This document shows positions 33,392 through 42,502 of a DNA stretch of 64,000 nt, piece after piece. The notes below the pieces were generated by a model. That model did no database searches, had not been told where the DNA came from, and saw nothing but the letters and a program-made list of their open reading frames with translations. The stretch is from Actinoplanes subtropicus (GTDB lineage Bacteria; Actinomycetota; Actinomycetes; Mycobacteriales; Micromonosporaceae): the NCBI RefSeq assembly GCF_000721705.1, contig NZ_JOJL01000007.1:124001-188000 (forward strand). The letters are read 5' to 3'. How positions within the stretch are numbered: position 1 is the stretch's first letter; each line of letters opens with the position of its first letter. Position numbers and translations under genes: made by a program.

Positions 33392-35650
33392 TCATACGGC
33401 GGCCAGCACCGCCGCCTCGACCCGGTCGCGTTCGGCCTGCTCGGCCCACGAACCGACCAGGTAGAACGCGTCCACCACGTCACCGCCCAGGGTGGAGATG
33501 CGGGCCGCGCGCACCTCGGCGCCGGCCTCGTCGAGCGCGCTCGCCACCCGGTAGAGCAGCCCGGCCGAGTCGGCCGCGCGCAGCTCCAGCACGGCCGCGT
33601 CGGTCGCCGCGTCCCGATGCCAGACCACCCGGGGCGAGGCCGTGCCGCCGCGGGCGCTCATCGCCCGGGCCCGCACCCGCTGGGTGACCGACACGTCCCC
33701 GGCGGCGACCCGGCGCAGGTCGGCGGCGAGCGCCACCGGGTCGTACGGCGAACCGTACCGCGGCTGGGTGAGGAACTCGACGATGGCCCGGCCGTCCATC
33801 GTGCTGGTGTTCGCGCCGACCACGTCCAGGCGGTGCAGCGCCAGGCAGGCGGCGACCTGGCCGAGCAGCCCGCGCCGGTCGGCGGCGGCCACCGCCACCC
33901 GGTCGCCGTCCAGGTGCACGGCCGGCAGGTCGCCGTCGAGCAGTTCCGGGTCGGGCAGCGGCGGCTCGGGCAGCTCGCCGTTGTCCAGCGCGGCGTGCAC
34001 CCGCCGGACCAGCTCGGCCATCAGCCGGCCCTTCCAGTCCGACCAGGCGGCCGGGCCGGTGGCGTGCGAGTCGGCCCGGGCCAGCGCGTGCAGCAGGTCG
34101 AGGGTGGCGCTGTCGCCGACCTTCCCGGCCACCGTGGAGATGGTCACCGGGTCGCTCAGGTCGCGGCGGGTGGCCACGTCCGGCAGCAGCAGGTGCAGCC
34201 GCACCAGCTTCTCGATGGTGGCGACGTCGGCCGGGGGCAGGCCGATCCGGGTGGCGATCTCGGCGGCGATCGGGGCGCCGACGATGCTGTGGTCGCCGGG
34301 CAATCCCTTGCCGACGTCGTGCAGGAACGCGCCGATCAGCAGCAGGTCGGGGCGGTCCACCTCGCGGGCGTACGCGGTGGCCTCGTAGGCGGCCTGCACC
34401 AGGTGCCGGTCGAGGGTGAAGCGGTGCACCGGGTGGACCTGCGGGAGGCTGCGCATCCGGGCCCACTCCGGCAGCCACGCGTCGATCAGCCCGTACCGGT
34501 CGCAGGTCTCCCAGGCGGGCAGCAGGCCCGGGCCGGAGCCGAGCAGCGAGACCAGCGCGGCGCGGGCGGCCGGCGGCCAGGGGTTGGGCAGCGGCGGGCT
34601 GAACGCGGCGAGCCACTCGCTGGTGGCGCGGGCGATCGGCAGCCGTACGGTGGCGGCGGCCGCGGCCACCCGCAGCGACAGGCTGGGGTCCGGGACCGGA
34701 CCGATGGCGGTACGCGCGAGCACCAGCTCGCCGTCCTGCTCCACCACGTCGCGGGCGATCGGCCGGCGGGTCGGCGACCCGGCCGGACCACCCCGGCGCC
34801 GCCCGGCCCGCAGCCGGTCCACCGCCCGCCAGGCGTCGTCCACCGCGTGCGCGATCGTCCGCGCGTCGCCGGCCACCCGGCGCAGCAGCGCGTCCCCGTC
34901 GTCGAGTTCGAGCAGCTCGGCGACCGCGGCGCGCTCCTGGGCGACCAGCCGGTCGACCCGGCGGCCGACGGCCAGGTGCAGGGCGTCCCGGGTGTCGAGC
35001 AGGCGCAGGTTGGCGGCGCGCACCGCGGGGCGCATGGTGTCGGCGACCCCGGCCCGGCCGATGCCGCGCAGGATGGTGACGTCGCGCAGCCCGCCAGCCG
35101 CCTCCTTGAGGTCGCCCTCGAGCAGGAACGCGAGCTCGCCGTGGCTCGCCCAGCGGGTGGTGGTGAGTTCCTTGAGCTGCGGCATCAGGCGTACGGCGGT
35201 GCGCCGCCACTGATCGCCCGCCGCCGCGATCAGCTCGCCGGAGAGCGCCGGGTCGCCGGCCAGGTGCCGGGCGTCGAGCAGGCCGAGGGCGACCTTGACG
35301 TCGTCGTGCGCGACCGACAGCGCCTCGGGCAGCGTGCGCACCGAGTGGTCGAGGCCGAGCCGGGCGTCCCAGATCGGGTACCAGAGGGCGGAGGCGATCC
35401 GGTCGATCCCGGCCGCGCCGTTGTGCAGCAACACCAGATCGAGATCGCTGAACGGGGCGCAGTCCCGCCGGCCGAGCCCGCCCACCGCCAGCAGGCTGAC
35501 GCCCGGCAGGTGGCTCGGGAAGATCGCGGTCAGCCACGCGTCGAGCGCCGCGGCCCGGTCGGCCCGGGCGGCGGCGCCGATGTGCGCGCGAAGTTTGTCG
35601 AGCGAGCCGCCGGCCGGCACTGAGGGCGGGGCCGGCGGCTCGCTGGACAT
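33392..35650 (-). CDS. glnD: PII-modifying nucleotidyltransferase GlnD
   Basis: GlnD covalently modifies and demodifies the PII protein in response to nitrogen supply. The 752 residues are in the lower range of the family. The nucleotidyltransferase domain has VGGLGRRDCAPFSDLDLVLL (about 56-75, with Gly-Gly and two metal-binding Asp). The HD phosphohydrolase domain has LLIGAFLHDVGKGLPGDHS. Two C-terminal ACT domains start near VAVAAADRRGLLGQVAACLA and VLELRAADSAGLLYRVASAL, the glutamine sensors. In Streptomyces and Corynebacterium the enzyme adenylylates PII at Tyr51, which is present in the GlnB product here. It lies 11 nt after glnB in an amtB-glnB-glnD operon. Confidence 0.96.
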   Translation of the reverse strand: MSSEPPAPPSVPAGGSLDKLRAHIGAAARADRAAALDAWLTAIFPSHLPGVSLLAVGGLGRRDCAPFSDLDLVLLHNGAAGIDRIASALWYPIWDARLGLDHSVRTLPEALSVAHDDVKVALGLLDARHLAGDPALSGELIAAAGDQWRRTAVRLMPQLKELTTTRWASHGELAFLLEGDLKEAAGGLRDVTILRGIGRAGVADTMRPAVRAANLRLLDTRDALHLAVGRRVDRLVAQERAAVAELLELDDGDALLRRVAGDARTIAHAVDDAWRAVDRLRAGRRRGGPAGSPTRRPIARDVVEQDGELVLARTAIGPVPDPSLSLRVAAAAATVRLPIARATSEWLAAFSPPLPNPWPPAARAALVSLLGSGPGLLPAWETCDRYGLIDAWLPEWARMRSLPQVHPVHRFTLDRHLVQAAYEATAYAREVDRPDLLLIGAFLHDVGKGLPGDHSIVGAPIAAEIATRIGLPPADVATIEKLVRLHLLLPDVATRRDLSDPVTISTVAGKVGDSATLDLLHALARADSHATGPAAWSDWKGRLMAELVRRVHAALDNGELPEPPLPDPELLDGDLPAVHLDGDRVAVAAADRRGLLGQVAACLALHRLDVVGANTSTMDGRAIVEFLTQPRYGSPYDPVALAADLRRVAAGDVSVTQRVRARAMSARGGTASPRVVWHRDAATDAAVLELRAADSAGLLYRVASALDEAGAEVRAARISTLGGDVVDAFYLVGSWAEQAERDRVEAAVLAAV

Positions 35651-35661
35651 AATGGTCGTAA

Positions 35662-37397
<1,736 letters not shown>

Positions 37398-37515
37398 GCC
37401 GCCTCCCTTCGGATATGTGTAAGTCCTCCACACGACCTACGGAGGCGCCATCGCCTGTCGGCCGGTTCGTGGCGAGAGCCTTCCGCTCCGCTGTTTCACG
37501 CACAGTCCATGCGCG

Positions 37516-37552
37516 ATTTCCGGGAGGTGACGGCTTGTTTCGTACGTGTGAA
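37516..37552 (-). promoter_or_regulatory. GlnR-type operator upstream of amtB-glnB-glnD
   Basis: Read on the minus strand the segment is TTCAC-n6-GAAAC-n5-GTCAC-n6-GAAAT. The actinobacterial GlnR box known from Streptomyces amtB and glnA is gTnAC-n6-GaAAc repeated. Both half-site pairs fit at the expected spacing, with one base less between pairs. A further GAAAC lies 19 bases downstream (37493-37497). It is 119-155 bases upstream of the amtB start, in the gap before the phosphotransferase gene. Binding is inferred from motif match. Confidence 0.65.
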
Positions 37553-37572
37553 GAAACTCTCACAGCCCGCGC

Positions 37573-38370
37573 TCAGCGCAGGGCGTACTCCAGGGTGTGG
37601 CGCTCGTAGTCGAGCAGCCGGAGATCACGCATCGGACGCCGGAGGTGACCCTTGTGCACGATCCGGACAAAAGCCGGATCGCCGGCCGCCGCCATCCGCC
37701 GGATGCCCTCGACGTGGTCCACGATCCGCTTCCGGATCGTGCGGACCAGCCGGTGCCGGTCGCGCGGGATCAGCCCGTACGCGTCGGCGAACAGCCGCAG
37801 GCGGCGCGGCCTGTTGGGCCGCTTCCAGCCCAGCGTGTACGAGTCGCGATCGCTGAACAGCGGCACCCAGGTCCAGGCCGCGTACGCGACGTCGTAGATC
37901 CGCGCGCCCGGCGAGGCCAGGTCGAAGTCGATCAGGGCCAGCGTGCCGTCCGGCCGCCAGACCACGTTGTGCGGCGCCGCGTCGTGGTGGCAGATCACCT
38001 CGGTGTCCGGCGGGGGCGGCCCGAACGAGCGCCAGATCGCGTTCGGCGGCGGTGCGAAACCGTACTGGGCGTCGTGGAACATCCGCAACATGGTCGCCAC
38101 GGTGACCAGCGCTTCCTCGGTCACCCAGTGCGGGGCCAGCGGGTACTCGCCGCATTCGCCGTCGAGATACGACAAAACCTCGCGGCCCTTCTCGTCCACG
38201 CCGAGCGCGTGCGGCGAGCCGGTGAAGCCCACCCGCTCCAGGTGGTTGAGCAGGGCGTGCACGGCCGGGGTCCACGGCCCGGTGTTTCGCCGGACGGTGT
38301 CCCCGATTCGCGAGACCGTGCTGACGTTGCCGCCGTGCAGCGGAATCTCGCGCACCGGCTCCTGCGCCAC
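37573..38370 (-). CDS. Aminoglycoside-phosphotransferase-fold kinase
   Basis: A protein of about 265 residues with the APH/choline-kinase fold. The N-lobe has GGNVSTVSRIGDTVRRN. The catalytic loop is VICHHDAAPHNVVWRPDG (HxDxxxxN) and the metal-binding motif is LALIDFDLASPG. IYDVAYAAWTWVPLF is typical of small-molecule phosphotransferases. The GTG at 38368-38370 with AAGGGAG upstream is preferred; a TTG at 38394 would add 8 residues. The substrate is unknown; such genes are common in actinomycetes and need not confer antibiotic resistance. It lies 38 nt after the ftsY stop on the same strand. Confidence 0.85.
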   Translation of the reverse strand: MAQEPVREIPLHGGNVSTVSRIGDTVRRNTGPWTPAVHALLNHLERVGFTGSPHALGVDEKGREVLSYLDGECGEYPLAPHWVTEEALVTVATMLRMFHDAQYGFAPPPNAIWRSFGPPPPDTEVICHHDAAPHNVVWRPDGTLALIDFDLASPGARIYDVAYAAWTWVPLFSDRDSYTLGWKRPNRPRRLRLFADAYGLIPRDRHRLVRTIRKRIVDHVEGIRRMAAAGDPAFVRIVHKGHLRRPMRDLRLLDYERHTLEYALR

Positions 38371-38408
38371 CCACGTCTCCCTTGCCTCAAGCAACGTAGT
38401 CTCCGAGA

Positions 38409-39554
38409 CTAACCGTCGGAGCCAAGCAATGCTTCGACGAACGCCGCCGGCTCGAAGGGCGCCAAATCGTCCGGCCCCTCGCCCAGACCCACCAGCTTCA
38501 CGGGAATGCCCAGCTTGCGCTGCACGGCGATGACGATGCCGCCCTTCGCCGTGCCGTCCAGCTTGGTCAACACGACGCCCGTCACATCCACCACTTCGGT
38601 GAACACCCGGGCCTGTTCGAGTCCGTTCTGTCCGGTCGTGGCGTCCAGGATCAGCAGCGTCTCGTCGACCGGGCCGTGCTTCTCCACCACCCGCTTGACC
38701 TTGCCGAGCTCGTCCATCAGGCCGACCTTGTTCTGCAGCCGGCCGGCCGTGTCGATCAGCACGGTGTCCACGCCGGTGTCGATGCCGCGCTTCACCGCGT
38801 CGAACGCCACGCTGGCCGGGTCGCCGCCCTCCGGGCCGCGCACGGTCTCGGCGCCCACCCGCTCGCCCCAGGTCTGCAGCTGGTCGGCGGCCGCCGCGCG
38901 GAACGTGTCGGCCGCGCCGAACAGCACGCTCCGCCCGTCGGCGATCAGCACCCGGCCGATCTTGCCGCAGGTGGTGGTCTTGCCGGCGCCGTTCACGCCG
39001 ACCACCAGCACCACCGCCGGGCGGCCGTCGTGCGGGGCGGTCTTCAGGCTGCGGTCGAGCTCGGGCTCGAGCGCCGCGGTCAGCTCCTCGGCCAACTGCG
39101 CCCGCACCTCGGCCACGGTGCGGGTGCCGAGCACCCGGACCCGCTCGCGCAGCCGCTGGACCAGCACCTGGGTGGCCTCGACCCCGACGTCCGCCGAGAT
39201 CAGGCTGTCCTCGATCTCCTCCCAGGCGTCGTCGTCGAGGTGGTCGCGGGACAGCACGCTGAGCAGGCCGCGGCCGAGGACGCTCTGCGAGCGGGCCAGC
39301 CGGGCGCGGAGCCGGACGAGCCGGCCGGCGGTCGGCTCCGGCGTCTCGACCGCCGGCTTCTCCTCGACGATCAGGGGAGGAAGCTCCTCCTCCGCCTCGG
39401 GAACGACGAGATCGGCCGGGGGACGCTCGATCGTGGTCGTCGGGGCCTCCCCCGGAGGCGGCAGCTCACGACGGCGCAGGCGGGGCACCACCAGGCCGGC
39501 CACGCCGGCCACCAGGACCACGAGCAGGATGACTGCGGCGACCACGTATTCCAT
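38409..39554 (-). CDS. ftsY: Signal recognition particle receptor FtsY
   Basis: FtsY is the membrane-docked SRP receptor GTPase, partner of Ffh. The 381 residues begin with a single transmembrane helix (YVVAAVILLVVLVAGVAGLV), typical of actinobacterial FtsY, followed by an acidic/Pro-rich stretch. The NG domain has the P-loop VVGVNGAGKTTTCGKIG, VLFGAADTFRAAAADQL, DTVLIDTAGRLQNK and TKLDGTAKGG. It ends LGEGPDDLAPFEPAAFVEAL as in the family. The ATG at 39552-39554 starts MEYVVAA. It is expected to follow smc in actinobacteria, and here four genes separate them. Confidence 0.97.
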   Translation of the reverse strand: MEYVVAAVILLVVLVAGVAGLVVPRLRRRELPPPGEAPTTTIERPPADLVVPEAEEELPPLIVEEKPAVETPEPTAGRLVRLRARLARSQSVLGRGLLSVLSRDHLDDDAWEEIEDSLISADVGVEATQVLVQRLRERVRVLGTRTVAEVRAQLAEELTAALEPELDRSLKTAPHDGRPAVVLVVGVNGAGKTTTCGKIGRVLIADGRSVLFGAADTFRAAAADQLQTWGERVGAETVRGPEGGDPASVAFDAVKRGIDTGVDTVLIDTAGRLQNKVGLMDELGKVKRVVEKHGPVDETLLILDATTGQNGLEQARVFTEVVDVTGVVLTKLDGTAKGGIVIAVQRKLGIPVKLVGLGEGPDDLAPFEPAAFVEALLGSDG

Positions 39555-39700
39555 GGCTCAAATCCTGACAGACGAGCCGTCCGCGCGTGGCTCGGGCCGC
39601 GCAGTGGCGACATCCGGCACATCTGTTGAAAGATGAGATCCCCTATCGCCGTCCAACCGCCCCGCCCACCACTCATGATCGGACTGAAGGCCTGAGCTGA

Positions 39701-41371
39701 ATGACTGCACACCTTCTAGTCGGCCCCGTCCTGCGGCGCGTCGTCGGCACCAGCGCGACCGTCTGGGTGGAGACCACCGCAGCGGCCACCGTGCGGGTCG
39801 AGGTCGAGGGCGGCGGTTCCGGGTCCGCGAAGACCTTTTCGGCGTACGGGCATCACTACGCCCTGATCGTGGTCACCGGCCTGGTCCCGGGCACGAGCAG
39901 CCCCTATCGCGTGCTCGTGGACGACCGCGAGCTCTGGCCGGCGCCGGGCTCGGCGTACCCCCCATCGGAGATCAGCACCCGCCCGGCGGAAGAGGGCGAC
40001 GACCCGGTCCGATTGATCTTCGGATCGTGCCGCGAGGGAACACCCAGCTCGTCCGCCCGGCACCTGCCTCCGGACGCGCTGGACGCCTACGCCCGCCGGC
40101 TGATGACCGACCCCTCGACCCGCCCGGACCTGATCGTGCTGCTCGGCGACCAGGTGTACGCGGACAACACCTCGGCCAAGGTCAAACGCTTCCTCAAGCA
40201 CCGCCGGGCGGCCGGCCAGCAGGGCCCGGCCGACCAGGTGGTGACCTTCGACGAGTACACGAAGCTGTACCTGGAGTCGTGGCGCGACCCGGAGATCCGC
40301 TGGCTGTTCGCCACCGTACCGAGCGTGATGATCTTCGACGACCACGAGCTGATCGACGACTGGAACACCTCGGAGTCCTGGCGCGCGGACATGGCCGCCG
40401 AGCCGTGGTGGTCCGAGCGGATCGCCGGCGGGCTGGCCTCCTACTGGGTCTACCAGCACCTGGGCAACCTCTCCCCGGACGAGCTGGCCGCCGACCCGCT
40501 CTATCAGAAGGTGAGCACGGCCGAGGACGCCACGGTCCTGCTGCACGACTTCGGCCGTACGGTCGACACCGCCGACGTCAACAGGTACCGCTGGAGCTAC
40601 GCCCTCGACCTGGGCCGCACCCGCCTGGTGATGCTGGACAGCCGGTGCAACCGGGTGCTCGCCCCCGGCGCCCGCGAGATGCTGCCGGCCGCCGAGTGGC
40701 AGTGGTTCCTCGACCAGGCGCACGGCGACTACGACCACCTGGTCGTCGGGTCGTCCCTGCCGTGGCTGATGCCGCCGGCGATCCACCACCTGGAGGCGTG
40801 GAACGAGCGCCGGGCCGATTCGCCCCAGCCCCGGGTGGCGGCCCGGGCCGAGAGGATCCGGCGAACGTTCGACCTCGAGCACTGGGCCGCGTTCGGCCGC
40901 TCGTTCGCGGCGCTCGGCGAGCTGTTCCGGCGGCTTGGCGAGGGTGACCCTGCCTTGGGCGACCGGGTGGGAGCCGGCGGCGCATATCGGCCGCCGGCGA
41001 CGATCAGCGTGCTGTCCGGGGACGTCCACCACTCGTACGTCGCCGAGGCCGAGCTCGGCACCCGCACCCCGGTCATGCAGCTGACCTGCTCCCCCGTGCA
41101 CAACCAGGTGCCGGCCTTCATGCGCCCGATGATGCGGTTCAGCTGGTCGCGGCTGGCCGCCCGGGGCGTACGCGCGATGGCCCGCGCCGCCGGCGTGCGC
41201 GCTCCCGCGTGGCGCTGGAAGCGGCTGGCCGGCCCGTACTTCGGCAACGCGGTGAGCACACTGCGGCTGGACGGCCGGACCGCCACGGTCCGGGTCGAGG
41301 GCACCGCCAAGGGCGGCGAGCTTTTTTCGGTCGCCGAGGTGAGCTATCCCCGGCAGGATGACCCTCGATGA
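39701..41371 (+). CDS. PhoD-like metallophosphatase/phosphodiesterase without signal peptide
   Basis: A 556-residue protein of the alkaline phosphatase D type. An N-terminal beta domain (about 1-100, VGPVLRRVVGTSATVWVETT) is followed by the metallophosphatase core: RLIFGSCREG, LIVLLGDQVYADN, MIFDDHELIDDWN, VVGSSLPWLMPP and ISVLSGDVHHSYVAEAEL. These supply the Asp, Asn and His metal ligands. No Tat or Sec signal is visible, unlike secreted PhoD, so it probably acts in the cytoplasm. The ATG overlaps nothing upstream and ends with an ATGA overlap to the DinB gene, suggesting joint translation. The substrate is not known. Confidence 0.88.
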   Translation: MTAHLLVGPVLRRVVGTSATVWVETTAAATVRVEVEGGGSGSAKTFSAYGHHYALIVVTGLVPGTSSPYRVLVDDRELWPAPGSAYPPSEISTRPAEEGDDPVRLIFGSCREGTPSSSARHLPPDALDAYARRLMTDPSTRPDLIVLLGDQVYADNTSAKVKRFLKHRRAAGQQGPADQVVTFDEYTKLYLESWRDPEIRWLFATVPSVMIFDDHELIDDWNTSESWRADMAAEPWWSERIAGGLASYWVYQHLGNLSPDELAADPLYQKVSTAEDATVLLHDFGRTVDTADVNRYRWSYALDLGRTRLVMLDSRCNRVLAPGAREMLPAAEWQWFLDQAHGDYDHLVVGSSLPWLMPPAIHHLEAWNERRADSPQPRVAARAERIRRTFDLEHWAAFGRSFAALGELFRRLGEGDPALGDRVGAGGAYRPPATISVLSGDVHHSYVAEAELGTRTPVMQLTCSPVHNQVPAFMRPMMRFSWSRLAARGVRAMARAAGVRAPAWRWKRLAGPYFGNAVSTLRLDGRTATVRVEGTAKGGELFSVAEVSYPRQDDPR

Positions 41372-41889
41372 CTACTTGGACCGCACCCACACCGAATCGC
41401 GAGCGCGAGCCCCTCACCGGCCCCGAGCGGCAGATGCTGCAGGGCTGGCTGGACCGGCACCGCCAGACCCTGCTGACCAAGTGCGCCGGCCTGACCGCGC
41501 CGCAGCTCAAGACGGCGAGCACCGAGCCGTCCAACCTCACCCTGCTCGGCCTGGTCCGCCACATGACCGAGGTCGAGCGCTGGTGGTTCCGGATCCGTGC
41601 GGCCGGCCAGACCCTGCCCGACCTCTACTGCCCGGAAGGCAACGACGACGGCGACTTCGACGACGTGGCCGAGGCGGACGCCGAGGCCAACTTCGCGGCC
41701 TTCGACGCCGAGATCGAAGCGGCCGACAAGGCGGTGGCCGACCTCCCGCTCGACCACGAGTTCACCACCAACCGGGGCAGCACGATAAGCCTGCGCTGGG
41801 TCTACATCCACATGATCGAGGAGTACGCCCGCCACAACGGTCACGCCGACCTCATCCGCGAACGCCTCGACGGCACCACCGGCGATTAG
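41368..41889 (+). CDS. DinB-superfamily (DUF664) protein
   Basis: A 173-residue helical-bundle protein of the DinB/YfiT superfamily, members of which include mycothiol- or bacillithiol-dependent enzymes. Metal-binding His candidates are LLGLVRHMTEVERWWF and HMIEEYARHNGHADLIRE, which give the expected three-His arrangement (one central and two late). The opening LTGPERQMLQGWLDRHRQ and TSEPSNLTLL-like segment are typical. The ATG overlaps the phosphatase stop by 4 bases. Its own end overlaps the convergent HAD gene by 4 bases. The thiol cofactor dependence is a family-based guess. Confidence 0.85.
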   Translation: MTTWTAPTPNREREPLTGPERQMLQGWLDRHRQTLLTKCAGLTAPQLKTASTEPSNLTLLGLVRHMTEVERWWFRIRAAGQTLPDLYCPEGNDDGDFDDVAEADAEANFAAFDAEIEAADKAVADLPLDHEFTTNRGSTISLRWVYIHMIEEYARHNGHADLIRERLDGTTGD

Positions 41890-42497
41890 AGGTCGAGCGC
41901 CTTCTTGAGCAGCTCCACGTGGTGCGGGCCGCTCCACCGGTAGGCGGACATCCCGGCGGCCCGCGCGCCACGGATCACCCGGTCGTCGTCGTCCACGAAG
42001 AGGACGTGCTCGCGCTTCGCGCCGATCAGGCGGGCCGCCTCGGCGAAGAACTCCGGTGCCGGCTTGTGGACCTTCAGCTCCCAGGAGCTGACCACCACGT
42101 CGAGCTCGTCGGTGAGGCCGAGCGCATCCAGGTCGGGCCGCAGGCGGTCGGTCGCGTTGGTGGCGATGCCGACCTTGCGGCCGCCCGCGCGGACGTCACG
42201 CACGAAGGCCAACGCCTCGGGATCCACCTCGCCGCGGTACGACTGCCAACGGGCGACGGCCTCGGTCGCTTTGTCCTCGGGAAGCGGCAATCGAGAAGCG
42301 ACCAGCCGCATCCACTCGGCGTCGGTGAGCTCGCCCGAGATCGCCGGGCGGTAGATGTCCCACTCCATCGCCGTCTCCAGCAGGGCGGCCGGCTTCAGGC
42401 CGTACTCGATCTCGACGGCGATCATCGGGGCCGGGTCCCAGCGGCGCAGCACGCCGTCCAGGTCGATGAGCAGGGCCTGGGCGCGCTCGCGCGACAT
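41886..42497 (-). CDS. HAD-superfamily hydrolase (subfamily IA)
   Basis: A 203-residue cytoplasmic phosphatase-like protein. Motif I is ALLIDLDGVLRRWDP (nucleophile Asp and Asp+2). Motif II is KVGIATNATDRLRPDL, and the Lys of motif III is in SSWELKVHKPAPEFF. Motif IV is HVLFVDDDDRVIRGARAAG. A helical cap occupies about residues 25-95. The length matches IA-variant-3 hydrolases. The ATG (42495-42497) lies 5 nt after the smc stop, so the gene is probably cotranscribed with smc. The substrate is unknown. Confidence 0.9.
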   Translation of the reverse strand: MSRERAQALLIDLDGVLRRWDPAPMIAVEIEYGLKPAALLETAMEWDIYRPAISGELTDAEWMRLVASRLPLPEDKATEAVARWQSYRGEVDPEALAFVRDVRAGGRKVGIATNATDRLRPDLDALGLTDELDVVVSSWELKVHKPAPEFFAEAARLIGAKREHVLFVDDDDRVIRGARAAGMSAYRWSGPHHVELLKKALDL

Positions 42498-42502
42498 GCT
42501 GA

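Noticed and set aside
30974..35623. About 1549-codon open frame on the plus strand
   Set aside because: It is antisense to GT2 copy 2 and glnD, both of which have clear conserved motifs. No start-site support or domain was seen.
37573..38370. Antibiotic resistance gene (aminoglycoside phosphotransferase)
   Set aside because: Only the general kinase fold is supported. The family contains many metabolic kinases and no resistance-specific feature or mobile context was seen.
39701..41371. Secreted Tat-dependent alkaline phosphatase PhoD
   Set aside because: No twin-arginine or other signal peptide precedes the domain, so only a PhoD-like fold is claimed.
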